A stretch of DNA of 64,000 bases from Bradyrhizobium nitroreducens (lineage in GTDB: Bacteria; Pseudomonadota; Alphaproteobacteria; Rhizobiales; Xanthobacteraceae): NCBI RefSeq assembly GCF_002776695.1, contig NZ_LFJC01000003.1:7105494-7169493 (forward strand), written 5' to 3'. A program made the position numbers and the translations under genes. Every line of letters starts with the position of its first letter. Position 1 is the stretch's first letter. Shown in pieces: positions 37,528-45,939 of the stretch. The notes under the pieces are model-generated. The model saw nothing but the letters and a program-made list of their open reading frames with translations, did no database searches and was not told the DNA's origin.

Positions 37528-37749
37528 GAGTTGCGCGAGGTCGAGCCGGACGTCGGCCGTTGGCCGACGAATCAGCGGCGAATATGCCACGCGGCGGCGA
37601 TTTCGCGCAGCTTTCCCGGCCGCGGGGCGCGGGGACAGCCCTGCGCGGGCGGGACGGCGGCGTTAACCTTCCCTTAAGGATAATGTAGCGTTAACCAGCC
37701 CTTTTTGTCACAGGAAGGCGGTGGCGTTGCGTAAGGGCGGACCGTTCCG

Positions 37750-38079
37750 ATGACACCTGAAGCTCTCAATACCTTCTTCTCGATCTGCATCGGTTTCGCG
37801 CTCGCGGGCGCGCTCGTGAACGGGTACCAGGCGCTCGCGCAGCGGCCCGCCGGCTTCGGTCTGCTGCAGGACGGCGTGGCGCCGAAGACCTTCGCGGCGG
37901 TTCCGTTCCTGGTGTTCGCCGCGCCCTTCATCATCATGCGCAACACGCTGCGCGGCATGCGGGTGGAAAGCCGCCGCGTGGAATTCGTGATGATGGCGAC
38001 CCTCATCGCCGGCTTCTGGAGCATGATGAGCGGCACCTTCTTCCTGATGACGCTGCGCGCGGCCGGCGTTCTGGCTTGA
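37750..38079 (+). CDS. Small conserved membrane protein
   Basis: A 109-residue protein with three hydrophobic segments: LNTFFSICIGFALAGALVNG, AAVPFLVFAAPFIIM and MMATLIAGFWSMMSGTFFL. A short cytoplasmic loop RNTLRGMRVESRRVEF lies between the second and third. The topology and the ALVNGYQALAQRPAGF segment are typical of small rhizobial membrane proteins of unknown function. ATG at 37750. The gene precedes gamma-carbonic anhydrase on the same strand at 91 bases, so co-expression is possible. Confidence 0.8.
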   Translation: MTPEALNTFFSICIGFALAGALVNGYQALAQRPAGFGLLQDGVAPKTFAAVPFLVFAAPFIIMRNTLRGMRVESRRVEFVMMATLIAGFWSMMSGTFFLMTLRAAGVLA

Positions 38080-38170
38080 TGCCAGCGCCTTAACCGCTGC
38101 CGCCACGGCGGCCCTTTGCGTCGAGCCTGCGGTTTGGCTATGCCTGTGGTCGACGTGACAGGAGACCTCC

Positions 38171-38701
38171 ATGGCGATCTACGAGCTCGACGGGCAGGGG
38201 CCCGACCTTCCCGCCGACGGCAATTACTTCATCGCCGAGACTGCGACCGTGATCGGCCGCGTGCGTCTGAAGCCGGGCGCGAGCGTCTGGTTCGGCGCGG
38301 TGCTGCGCGGCGACAATGAGTGGATCGAGATCGGCGAGGGCGCCAATGTGCAGGACGGCTCGACCTGCCACACCGATCTCGGCTTTCCGCTTCACGTCGG
38401 CCGGAACTGCACGGTCGGCCACAACGTCATCCTGCACGGCTGCACCATCGAGGAGGGCGCTCTCGTCGGCATGGGCTCGATCGTGATGAACGGCGCCAGG
38501 ATCGGCCGCAACAGCATCGTCGGCGCCGGCTCCGTCATCACCGAGGGCAAGGAATTTCCCGAACGTTCCCTGATCATCGGCTCGCCTGCGCGCGTGCTCC
38601 GCACGCTCGACGATGCCCAGGTGCAGAAGATGGGAAGCGCAGCCAGGTTCTATGTCGCCAACGGTCCGCGATTCAAAAAGGGCCTGAAGCGGATCGGTTG
38701 A
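38171..38701 (+). CDS. Gamma-carbonic anhydrase family protein
   Basis: A 176-residue left-handed beta-helix protein of the gamma-CA/YrdA group. Metal ligands correspond to His67 (TCHTDLGF), His84 (VGHNVILHG) and His89, placed as in Cam-type enzymes. Hexapeptide repeats run through the core (IGRNSIVGAGSVI) and a C-terminal helix packs on it. Many such proteins have weak or no anhydrase activity, so activity is inferred. A GGAG box lies just before ATG 38171. The upstream gene is a small membrane protein and the next gene is the HAMP/PAS receptor; neither suggests a function. Confidence 0.92.
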   Translation: MAIYELDGQGPDLPADGNYFIAETATVIGRVRLKPGASVWFGAVLRGDNEWIEIGEGANVQDGSTCHTDLGFPLHVGRNCTVGHNVILHGCTIEEGALVGMGSIVMNGARIGRNSIVGAGSVITEGKEFPERSLIIGSPARVLRTLDDAQVQKMGSAARFYVANGPRFKKGLKRIG

Positions 38702-38829
38702 CGCTCGGGCGGTATCTGCCCCGTCCCGCACACCCGGTTCCATGCCGTAAGAATACCGGTCGAAACTTTAAGCCTCCGCTAGCGCCTCACCGGTATCGTG
38801 GGGTGTCTTCAACCAGGGGGAGCTGCGCC

Positions 38830-40524
38830 ATGAATGCAGCGGCACCGGCATCCGGCCTCGCCGCCGGAACCAATTTATTGAAGAAGTTCGTTCGCTTGGC
38901 GCGCGGCGCCGATACGCTGACCGTTGCGGAGAAAGTCTATAGCATTGCCGCCTTCCTCGCGATCGTCACCGCTTTCCTCCTGGTGATGTCGGTGCAGTCG
39001 GTGCGCTTGCAGACGACGTATCGCCACATGCATGCCTCTGCCGCCGAGGCCGCGATCAATGTCGGACGCATCAACGCGCTGATCTACGCCATCGTCATGG
39101 AGTCGCGCGGCATCTACATGTCCGCCGATCGCGGCGCGACGAAGCAGTTCGCCGATGGGCTGATGCGCCGCAACGGCGAGCTTGCCGAGGCGGTGAAGAG
39201 TCTGGAGCGGACCGTCGGCGACGACGATGCCGAACAACTCGCCACGTTCCGCCAGCGCATCGTGCAGTTCATCGAGTTTCGCCGGGAGTTGGTGCGGCGC
39301 GGTCTGGAGATCAGCCCGGCCGCGGCGCGCGAGTGGGGCGACAACGACGCCAACCGGACGGTGCGCCGCAAGCTCAACAGCGATGTCGAAGCGCTCGAGC
39401 GCATCTACCAGCAGCGTGCCCGCGAGGCGGACGCGCTCGCCAACGAGAACCGCTATGCGGCAGCCTATCTGTTCGCGCTCGGGCTGGCGGCGCTGATTCT
39501 CGCGGGACTGAACGTCGTGGTCATGCGGGGCTCCGTCGTCGGCGCGCTGGCCGACATCACGCAGGCGACCGACCGGATCGCGCAGGGCGACGTCAAGAGC
39601 GAGGTGCCGCATCTCGGCCGTCACGACGAGATCGGACGTCTTGCGCGCGCCGTGCAGAATTTCCGCGACGCCGTGGCGCGCATCTTCCAGCTCGAGGAGC
39701 TCGAGCTCGGCACCGCGCAGGCACGCGACGCGGCGATGACCGAGCGCGACAAGTTCAACGACAAGTACCAGGCCAAGAAGTGGCAGCTTTCGGCGGCGAT
39801 CAACAGCATGCCGCAGGGCCTGATCATGCTCGACGGCAAGGCCACCGTGGTCGCGATGAACTCGAACTACCGGCAGATGTACAATCTGCCCGAGACGATC
39901 CAGGCCGGATCGACCCTCGAGGAAATTCTCCAGCACCGGGTCAAGACCGGGCTGTTCAATGGCGACGTCGCGAAATACGTCGCGGCGGTGCTCGGCCGGA
40001 TCGCCAGGCGCGAGCCGGCCGCCTACGAGATCGCCCTGAACGACGGCCGCACCATCAGGATTTACGAGCGTCCAATGGACGGTGGCGGCTGGGTGTCGGT
40101 GCAGGAGGACGTCACCGAGCAGCGTCAGCGCGAGCGCCTTCTCGAACGGATGGAGCGTTTCCTCGCCACCATCATCGAGAACGTGGCGGAGGGCATCATC
40201 GCCAAGGACGCGCGCAATCTGCGCTACGTCTTCGTCAACAAGGCCGCCGAGAAGATGATCGGCATGTCGCGGGGCGAGATCATCGGCAAGACCGCGCGGG
40301 AATTGTTCTCCGCCGAGGCGGCCGCGCTGATCGAGCGGCGCGATCAGCAGCTGCTCGCGCAGAAGCAGCAGCTCGAGCCGATCATCGACACCATCGACAA
40401 TCCCTCGCGCGGCCGTCGCGTGATCTCCGCACGCCGAGTGCAGATCGGCGGCGCCAACGAAGAGTCCCACATGTTCGTGACGATGGTCGAGGATCGCACC
40501 GAGGCCATGGTCGCGGCCGCGTAA
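38830..40524 (+). CDS. Membrane receptor with HAMP and two PAS domains, no output domain
   Basis: A 564-residue sensor. TM1 at about 36-56 and TM2 at about 211-232 enclose a helical periplasmic domain of about 150 residues. It is followed by a HAMP domain (233-285, ITQATDRIAQGDVKSEVP and RHDEIGRLARAVQNFRD), a coiled coil, PAS1 (about 320-435, with QLSAAINSMPQGLIMLDGK) and PAS2 (about 440-555, with FLATIIENVAEGIIAKDA). It stops right after PAS2: there is no kinase, GGDEF, EAL or methyl-accepting domain. It must signal through a partner, or has lost its effector. ATG at 38830. No adjacent kinase gene is present. Confidence 0.85.
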   Translation: MNAAAPASGLAAGTNLLKKFVRLARGADTLTVAEKVYSIAAFLAIVTAFLLVMSVQSVRLQTTYRHMHASAAEAAINVGRINALIYAIVMESRGIYMSADRGATKQFADGLMRRNGELAEAVKSLERTVGDDDAEQLATFRQRIVQFIEFRRELVRRGLEISPAAAREWGDNDANRTVRRKLNSDVEALERIYQQRAREADALANENRYAAAYLFALGLAALILAGLNVVVMRGSVVGALADITQATDRIAQGDVKSEVPHLGRHDEIGRLARAVQNFRDAVARIFQLEELELGTAQARDAAMTERDKFNDKYQAKKWQLSAAINSMPQGLIMLDGKATVVAMNSNYRQMYNLPETIQAGSTLEEILQHRVKTGLFNGDVAKYVAAVLGRIARREPAAYEIALNDGRTIRIYERPMDGGGWVSVQEDVTEQRQRERLLERMERFLATIIENVAEGIIAKDARNLRYVFVNKAAEKMIGMSRGEIIGKTARELFSAEAAALIERRDQQLLAQKQQLEPIIDTIDNPSRGRRVISARRVQIGGANEESHMFVTMVEDRTEAMVAAA

Positions 40525-40786
40525 TCGTCGGCGCGCGCCGCGGCACGGCGCGTCAGCGGCCTTCGGATTCGCCCGCTTCGATGGTGCCGGCGATCTTCTC
40601 GTGGCCGGCGGCCCACAGCGCGTGGTCGTCGCTGCCGTCGTGGTGGGGATTGGCCTCGGCCGGAATGTGCCGCGGCTGCTGAATGCTCGCGCGGAAGTGA
40701 GGCAGTGTGGCTGTCCGGAATGCCCTGGTGACGTTAGCTTGGTCCCCGCTTTGAGCGTGGAGCGTGTCCACGCGGAGGATCGAGTG

Positions 40787-41143
40787 ATGTTGCGCAGGAT
40801 GATGATGGCGGCGCTGGCCGTAGCAGTGATTGGGCTGTCGTTGCCGCAGGCGGCCGAGGCACGAGGTTTTGGGCACGGCGGCTGGGGCCACGGTGGCGGC
40901 TGGGGCCATGGCGGCCACTGGCATGGCGGCGGCTTCTGGCCGGGCGTTGCGATCGGGGCGGGCATCGCAGGTGCCGGCCTGTACGGCGGCTATTACGGCT
41001 ATGGCTATGGCTACCCCTATTACGCCGTTCCCGACGACTATGGTCCCGCCTACAACGATGGCTATGGCGGCTGCTACGTCGTGCGGAAGCGCGTCATGAC
41101 GCCTGCGGGATGGCGGTATCGCCGTGTGGACGTTTGCGAATAG
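40787..41143 (+). CDS. Secreted Gly/His/Tyr-rich small protein
   Basis: A 118-residue secreted protein. A Sec signal (RRMMMAALAVAVIGLSLPQAAEA) is followed by a low-complexity segment of HGG/GHGGW repeats, a Gly/Tyr-rich middle (YGGYYGYGYGYPYYAVP) and a short folded end with two cysteines (GGCYVVRKRVMTPAGWRYR...DVCE). Such GYG-rich proteins are frequent in Bradyrhizobium and are thought to sit at the envelope; metal binding by the His-rich part is a guess. ATG at 40787 follows GGAGG. It ends before a terminator-like hairpin at 41187. Confidence 0.8.
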   Translation: MLRRMMMAALAVAVIGLSLPQAAEARGFGHGGWGHGGGWGHGGHWHGGGFWPGVAIGAGIAGAGLYGGYYGYGYGYPYYAVPDDYGPAYNDGYGGCYVVRKRVMTPAGWRYRRVDVCE

Positions 41144-41186
41144 CTCCTTGAATAAGGTCCTGGCGAGAGGCTGACCGACCAAAAAA

Positions 41187-41222
41187 CAAGGCCGTTGACG
41201 CAGTATACCGTCAACGACCTTG
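41187..41222 (-). terminator. Strong rho-independent terminator hairpin
   Basis: Arms CAAGGCCGTTGACG / CGTCAACGACCTTG with one mismatch and an 8-base loop, followed on the minus strand by TTTTTT (41186-41181). It can end transcription of the gene at 41341 and, from the other side, of the one at 40787. Confidence 0.8.
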
Positions 41223-41340
41223 CCAGCCCCGGACATTGAAATCGGCTCACGCCATCCGGTAAGCCAACCATCGCGCGGAATCATACGGACGAATGTGATC
41301 CAGTTCACATGTCGGAAAAATTAGTCCCGTTATGAGCTGC

Positions 41341-41835
41341 TCAGCCGCGCGAGCGCTTGCGCGCGCTGGCGTGGACGCGATGCCGCACCGGTTTCCTGCG
41401 GGTAACCGTGGGAGTCTCGACGTCGGTCGATCGTGCGCTCGCGAACGATTGCCTGAGGCCATCGATGGATTCGTTCAGTGAGGCCACCTGCTCGGACAAA
41501 CGCTTGGTGTCGGCCTGCTGCGCTGCCATCAGCCGCTTCATGGTCTGTAGCTGATCCTGCACCACCTGGAGCTGGTCGATCGATTCCTGTTGGGTCGCCT
41601 CCAGCCCCTTGGTTTTCTCGACCAACTGCTCGGAGGCTTGTGCGGTCCGAGCCTGGAGCTGCCGCGAGGCCACCACCCGGTCGGTCTCCGGCGCCGCGCC
41701 GGTATAGGCGCGCCAGATCGCGATCGAGGTCACGCCTGCGATCAAAAGGAGAAGGGCGGCGGCGGTCAGCGCGATCGGCTGGGCGCCAAGGCGAAGCAAG
41801 GGGTTGGACGGTGTGTCCTGGGCGAGATCGATCAT
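41341..41835 (-). CDS. Membrane-anchored coiled-coil protein
   Basis: A 164-residue protein with one transmembrane helix (IALTAAALLLLIAGVTSIAIW, about residues 22-42) followed by a coiled coil of about 80 residues (for example SRQLQARTAQASEQLVEKTK, LQVVQDQLQTMKRL, TKRLSEQVASLNESIDGLR), ending in a basic tail RKPVRHRVHASARKRSRG. ATG at 41835 is chosen because upstream codons of the open frame are not coding-like. Its function is unknown; similar small anchored coiled coils occur near envelope genes of rhizobia. It terminates at the hairpin at 41187. Confidence 0.75.
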   Translation of the reverse strand: MIDLAQDTPSNPLLRLGAQPIALTAAALLLLIAGVTSIAIWRAYTGAAPETDRVVASRQLQARTAQASEQLVEKTKGLEATQQESIDQLQVVQDQLQTMKRLMAAQQADTKRLSEQVASLNESIDGLRQSFASARSTDVETPTVTRRKPVRHRVHASARKRSRG

Positions 41836-42102
41836 CGCTGACAAAACCCAAATTGAAACTTGGTGAGTGGCGAAGAGCGGCAGCACGAGAACGCAGAACA
41901 AGGCGCAGCCGGGAGGTCCCGAAAGTGTTACTGTTCGGCAACAATTGGGACCAAAAAGAGGCTGGCCCAATAAGAACGAACGGAATTCGACGAAAAAAGG
42001 TTCTGGGATACCGATCGATCTCGATGCAGCGGTACGCGGCCGGCCCCGTCCAGGCAGGCAATGCCGAGCTGGTTCGACGGAGTGCGAGTCGGTGATTCCG
42101 TC

Positions 42103-42912
42103 TCAGAACTTGTAGGCGAGGCCGACCGTCGCGGTGTGGGTGCGGGCCTTCACATGCGCGGTGAAGCGGTCGTCGAACGCCATCCCGTTCGCAGTGAAGA
42201 AGGTCTGGGTGAACGTCGAGAAAGCGGCATAGCTGTAGTCGGCGCGCACCAGCCAGTGACCGGCGATCATCTGCTCGACGCCGCCGCCGATGGTCCATCC
42301 TATTCGCGTTGACGCATGGGTTTCGTTGTAGGAGGCGCCCGTGCAGAAGCTGATTCCCGGAACCACGGTACAAGTGGCGTTAAGTTCGAGGCGCTGCCAC
42401 GCCACGCCGCCGGTGCCGTAGACCAGCGTGGCGGGCGTCACGAGATAGCCGAGCCGGCCGCGGAGGTTGCCGTCCCACGTTTCCTTCACCGAGGCGGTGG
42501 GGAGCATGGTGATCGGTGCGCCAAAATAAAGACCTGTCATTCCCGGTGCTGGATTGGCGCTCTTGCTGGCATCGGCCCAGCCGAAATTTGCTTCGACGCC
42601 GGCGACCCAGGACGTCGAGATCTGCGCGTTGTAGCCGAGATAGCCGCCGAACCGGGCTGCGACGCTATCCATCGCGCCGCCGGTCCCGGCCGTTGGAACG
42701 AAGATGCCGACGCCGAGACCGGGGGCGACGTCGCTGGTCCGCCAGTCATTGTCTCCCCAGCGCGCGCCGATCGAAACACCGGCATAGAATCCAGACCATG
42801 ACGTCGCCGCAGCCGGCGGCGCCTTCACCGGCAAATCGGCCGCCAGCACCGGGCCCATCAAGGCAGCCCATGCCAGCGTCCCGGCAACCGTCGAGATCAA
42901 GTATTTCGTCAT
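42103..42912 (-). CDS. Omp25-like outer-membrane beta-barrel protein (copy 1)
   Basis: A 269-residue porin-family barrel of the Omp25/Omp31 type. A cleavable signal (TKYLISTVAGTLAWAALMGPVLA, cleavage before ADLPVKAP) is followed by alternating aromatic strands such as WSGFYAGVSIGARWGDNDW and VAGVEANFGWADASK, and it ends with the C-terminal phenylalanine signature ATVGLAYKF. ATG at 42912 follows GGAGC. It is a close paralogue of the gene at 43321. Between the two lies a fragment of the racemase gene, showing that this copy came from a tandem duplication. Confidence 0.9.
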   Translation of the reverse strand: MTKYLISTVAGTLAWAALMGPVLAADLPVKAPPAAATSWSGFYAGVSIGARWGDNDWRTSDVAPGLGVGIFVPTAGTGGAMDSVAARFGGYLGYNAQISTSWVAGVEANFGWADASKSANPAPGMTGLYFGAPITMLPTASVKETWDGNLRGRLGYLVTPATLVYGTGGVAWQRLELNATCTVVPGISFCTGASYNETHASTRIGWTIGGGVEQMIAGHWLVRADYSYAAFSTFTQTFFTANGMAFDDRFTAHVKARTHTATVGLAYKF

Positions 42913-43070
42913 GCTCCGCCCCCGCGTGCGCCCCGAATCTAAGTTCTTGCAGACTCGCAGGTCGAAGCGAGCGCGACAACGATTGTGGAACTCGGTGCTG
43001 CAATAGGTTCACGATGTTGCCAATAGGATACGCCGCTTCCGGCAGGGAGCGGCACCGTTGCGCAACGCTT

Positions 43071-43307
43071 ACGACTCGAAGGCTCGACAACATTCCGGAA
43101 GTCTTCGACCGCGGCGCCGCATACGGGCCGAGCCGCGATGTCGTCAGCTCAAGCCGCACCAGTGATTCGGCGAGCCGTCACCGCTGCAGCGACGCCGTCG
43201 ACCACGGGCAGGCCGTGTCTGGCGGTGAATTCGGCCATGCGGGCGCAGCCGAGCACGATGGCTTCGGCACGGTCGTCGCGGATTGCGGCTGCGATCTCAA
43301 CCGCTCG
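43071..43307 (-). pseudogene. Remnant of the Asp/Glu racemase gene (duplicated 3' end)
   Basis: This 237-base stretch closely matches the 3' part of the racemase gene at 44288-44525. It still encodes TSRLGPYAAPRSKTSGMLSS on the minus strand, corresponding to TSRLGPYAAPRSKTYSGMLS in the intact copy. It has an extra base near 43175, a deletion of about 12 bases near 43224, and no 5' part, because it runs straight into the end of the barrel gene at 43321. It is a scar of the tandem duplication and cannot encode an enzyme. Confidence 0.85.
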
Positions 43308-43320
43308 TCAGTGAGCCGCT

Positions 43321-44124
43321 TCAGAACTTGTAGGCGAGGCCGACCGTCGCGGTGTGGGTGCGGGCCGTGACGTGAGCAGTGAAACGGTCGTCGAACCCGA
43401 TTCCTGGGGCGAAGAAAGTGTGGTTCCAAGTTCCGAAATCCGCATAGCGGTAATCGACGCGCGCGAGCCAATTGCCGCCAATCATGTGCTCGACACCGCC
43501 GCCGAGGGTCCAGCCGACTCTGGTCGATGCAAAAGTTTCATTGTAAGCACTGCCGAAGCAGAAGCGGTTTCCGGGAACCAAAGCGCAATTGGCGTTCACT
43601 TCGAGGCGCTGCCACGCGATGCCGCCAGAGCCGTAGACCAGTGTGGCGGGCCCAACGAGATAACCGAGACGGCCACGGAGGCTGCCGTCCAACGTTTCCT
43701 TCACGGTGCCGGATGGAAGGCCGACTAAAGGGATGCCGAAGAAGAGCCCAGCTGTGCCCGGTATAGGATTCATCGTCTTCTTGTTGTCGGCCCACCCGAA
43801 ATCAGCCTCGACGCCAGCGACCCAGGATGTCGAGATTTGAGCGTTGTAGCCGAGATAGCCCCCGAACCTGGCCGCGACGCTGTCGATTGCGCCGCCGGTG
43901 CCCGCCGTCGGGACGATCGTGCCGGGAAAGTTCGGGGAGACGTCACTGGTCTGCCAGTCGTCGGCCGCCCAGCGGGCGCCGATCGAAATACCGACGTAGA
44001 ATCCAGACCATGACGTCGCCGCAGCAGGCGGCGCTTTCACCGGGAGGTCAGCCGCCAGGGCCGGACTCATGAGCGTGGCCCATGTCAGCGTCCCAACAAC
44101 CGTCGAGATCAAGTATTTCAACAC
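43321..44124 (-). CDS. Omp25-like outer-membrane beta-barrel protein (copy 2)
   Basis: A 267-residue barrel with the same signal (LKYLISTVVGTLTWATLMSPALA, then ADLPVKAPP), WSGFYVGISIGARWAADDW, VAGVEADFGWADNKK and terminal ATVGLAYKF as the gene at 42103. The start is GTG at 44124, supported by GGAGGGG about 6 bases upstream. It follows the intact racemase gene by 163 bases in the same direction, the parental order of the duplicated unit. Outer-membrane location is expected; pore or structural role unknown. Confidence 0.88.
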   Translation of the reverse strand: MLKYLISTVVGTLTWATLMSPALAADLPVKAPPAAATSWSGFYVGISIGARWAADDWQTSDVSPNFPGTIVPTAGTGGAIDSVAARFGGYLGYNAQISTSWVAGVEADFGWADNKKTMNPIPGTAGLFFGIPLVGLPSGTVKETLDGSLRGRLGYLVGPATLVYGSGGIAWQRLEVNANCALVPGNRFCFGSAYNETFASTRVGWTLGGGVEHMIGGNWLARVDYRYADFGTWNHTFFAPGIGFDDRFTAHVTARTHTATVGLAYKF

Positions 44125-44287
44125 GTTCAGCCCCTCCGCGCACGCCCAAATCTGCGAATCGCTGATGGCAAGGTCGCAATTCAAGACATCGGCAGCAATA
44201 AGCGCCGAGCTCGCAGCCGAAAAAGGTTCCCAATGTTGCCGGCAAGGCACGCCGCTTCCAGCAGGAAGCAGCACCGCTGTGCGACGC

Positions 44288-45019
44288 TTACGGTTGGTAG
44301 CTCGACAACATTCCCGAATACGTCTTCGACCGCGGCGCTGCATAGGGGCCGAGCCGCGACGTCTTCAGCCCCAGCCGCACCAGTGATTCCGCCAGCGTCA
44401 CCGCTGCGGCAACGCCGTCGATCACGGGTAGGCCGTGCGTGGCGGCAAGTTCGGCTGCGAGGTCCGCCATGCCGGCGCAGCCGAGCACGATGGCCTCGGC
44501 GCGGTCGTCGCGGATTGCAGCGGTGATCTCCGCGGAGATTTTTGCGAGCGCATCGGTGTTGCGCTCCTCGAGCGCGAGCACCGGGACCTCTGCGGCGCGG
44601 ACGCGGACGCAGCGCTCGGCGAGGCCATATTTCTTCAGATTGTGCTCGATCGGCACGATGGAGACGCTCAGCGTGGTCACGACGGCGAAACGCGCAGCAA
44701 CCAGGCTCGCGATATGGAAGCCGGCTTCGCCGATGCCGATCACCGGCGCCTTGGCAGCAGCGCGCGCGGCGTCGAGGCCGGTGTCGTCGAAGCAGGCGAT
44801 GATGTGGGCGGCCGCGCCGTCGCGGTCGGCATCGCGGATGCAGCCGAGCATGCCGGGCACGGCGAACGCTTCGTCGTAAAAACCCTCGATCGAAACCGGG
44901 CCCATCGCCGGCTGGCGCGCGTCGATCTCAGTGCCGGGCAGCGCGACCGCGCGCGCCGCAGCGGCAATCTTCGCCGTCATCGACGCGGTCGTGTTGGGAT
45001 TGACGACGTGAAGTCGCAT
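44288..45019 (-). CDS. Asp/Glu/hydantoin racemase family protein
   Basis: A 243-residue racemase-fold protein. It starts MRLHVVNPNTTASMTAKI, has FDDTGLDAARA and EAIVLGCAGMADLA with the second catalytic cysteine, and ends GLKTSRLGPYAAPRSKTYSG. Related proteins invert hydantoins, aspartate or glutamate, or are maleate-isomerase-like. The usual first cysteine appears as the Asp/Thr of CFDDTGL, with Cys in IIACFDD nearby, so activity is likely but unproven. ATG at 45019 follows the ABC permease gene by 38 bases. It is the last gene of the polyamine-type ABC operon and may process its substrate. Confidence 0.85.
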   Translation of the reverse strand: MRLHVVNPNTTASMTAKIAAAARAVALPGTEIDARQPAMGPVSIEGFYDEAFAVPGMLGCIRDADRDGAAAHIIACFDDTGLDAARAAAKAPVIGIGEAGFHIASLVAARFAVVTTLSVSIVPIEHNLKKYGLAERCVRVRAAEVPVLALEERNTDALAKISAEITAAIRDDRAEAIVLGCAGMADLAAELAATHGLPVIDGVAAAVTLAESLVRLGLKTSRLGPYAAPRSKTYSGMLSSYQP

Positions 45020-45057
45020 CGCGATCAGACGAGCCCTTAGTCAAACATGTCGGTTCT

Positions 45058-45936
45058 TTAGACGAGTCCCTGGCCGGCATCCGAGCCCTTGGCCGCCTGC
45101 CGCTTGTTGAGCATGGCGATGGTGCCGAGCGCAAGCGCGATCACCGTGAACGAGACGGCCGAGATCACGGTGCCGAGCGCGTAGATGTCGGGGTTGGTCA
45201 CGGTGGTGGTGAGGCCCTGGAGGTCCAGCGGCAGCGTGTTCACCGCGCCGATCGCCTGGCTGGAGCGCGCGAGTTCGTCCCAGGACAGCGTGAAGCCGAA
45301 CAGGCCGATGCCGATCACCGAGGGCAGGATGATCGGCAGCACGACATGGCGGAAGGTCTGCCACGGCGTCGCCCCGAGATCTCGCGCGGCCTCCTCGAGA
45401 CGTGGGTCGAAGCGGTTGAAGATCGCGAACATGATCAGGAGGCCGAACGGCAGCGTCCAGGTCAGATGCGCGCCGAGCCCCGAAGTCAGCAGGCCCATCG
45501 AGGTCTCGAAATTCTCGTTCCAGTGCGCCTTGATCAGGTCGTCGATGATGCGGAATTCCAGGGAGATGCCGAGCGAGGTGATGATCGAGGGAACGATGAG
45601 GCTGGCGATCGCCGAGTAGAACAGGATGCTCTGCGCCCTGAACTTCCTGCGGAAGGCCATCCCGGCGGCGACCGACAGCACCACGGTAACGATCATCACG
45701 ATCACCCCGAGCAGCAGCGAGCGGCGGAAGGCGGCGCCGAGGTCGACAATGCCGGTGCCCTGGAACAGCTTTGCGATCCAGAAGGTCGAGACGCCGTTCA
45801 TCGGGAAGGTGAGACCGCCTTGCGGGCCCTGGAACGACAACACGTAGATCGCGATCATCGGCCCGTAGAGAAACAGCACATAGGCCGCGAAGAAGATCGC
45901 GAGCACGTAGAACGAGCGCGGCCGTCCTTCCTTCAT
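45058..45936 (-). CDS. Polyamine-type ABC transporter permease (PotC-like)
   Basis: A 292-residue permease. TM1 is VLAIFFAAYVLFLYGPMIAIYVLSF, and further helices surround the cytoplasmic EAA loop LEEAARDLGATPWQTFRHV at about 185-205 with PIILPSVIGIGLFGFTLSWDE after it. The order and spacing match PotC/YdcV. ATG at 45936 is 3 bases from the PotB-like stop, so translation is coupled. Together with the PotB-like protein, the ATPase and the binding protein it forms a complete importer, whose substrate is probably a polyamine or other charged amine. Confidence 0.92.
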   Translation of the reverse strand: MKEGRPRSFYVLAIFFAAYVLFLYGPMIAIYVLSFQGPQGGLTFPMNGVSTFWIAKLFQGTGIVDLGAAFRRSLLLGVIVMIVTVVLSVAAGMAFRRKFRAQSILFYSAIASLIVPSIITSLGISLEFRIIDDLIKAHWNENFETSMGLLTSGLGAHLTWTLPFGLLIMFAIFNRFDPRLEEAARDLGATPWQTFRHVVLPIILPSVIGIGLFGFTLSWDELARSSQAIGAVNTLPLDLQGLTTTVTNPDIYALGTVISAVSFTVIALALGTIAMLNKRQAAKGSDAGQGLV

Positions 45937-45939
45937 GCG

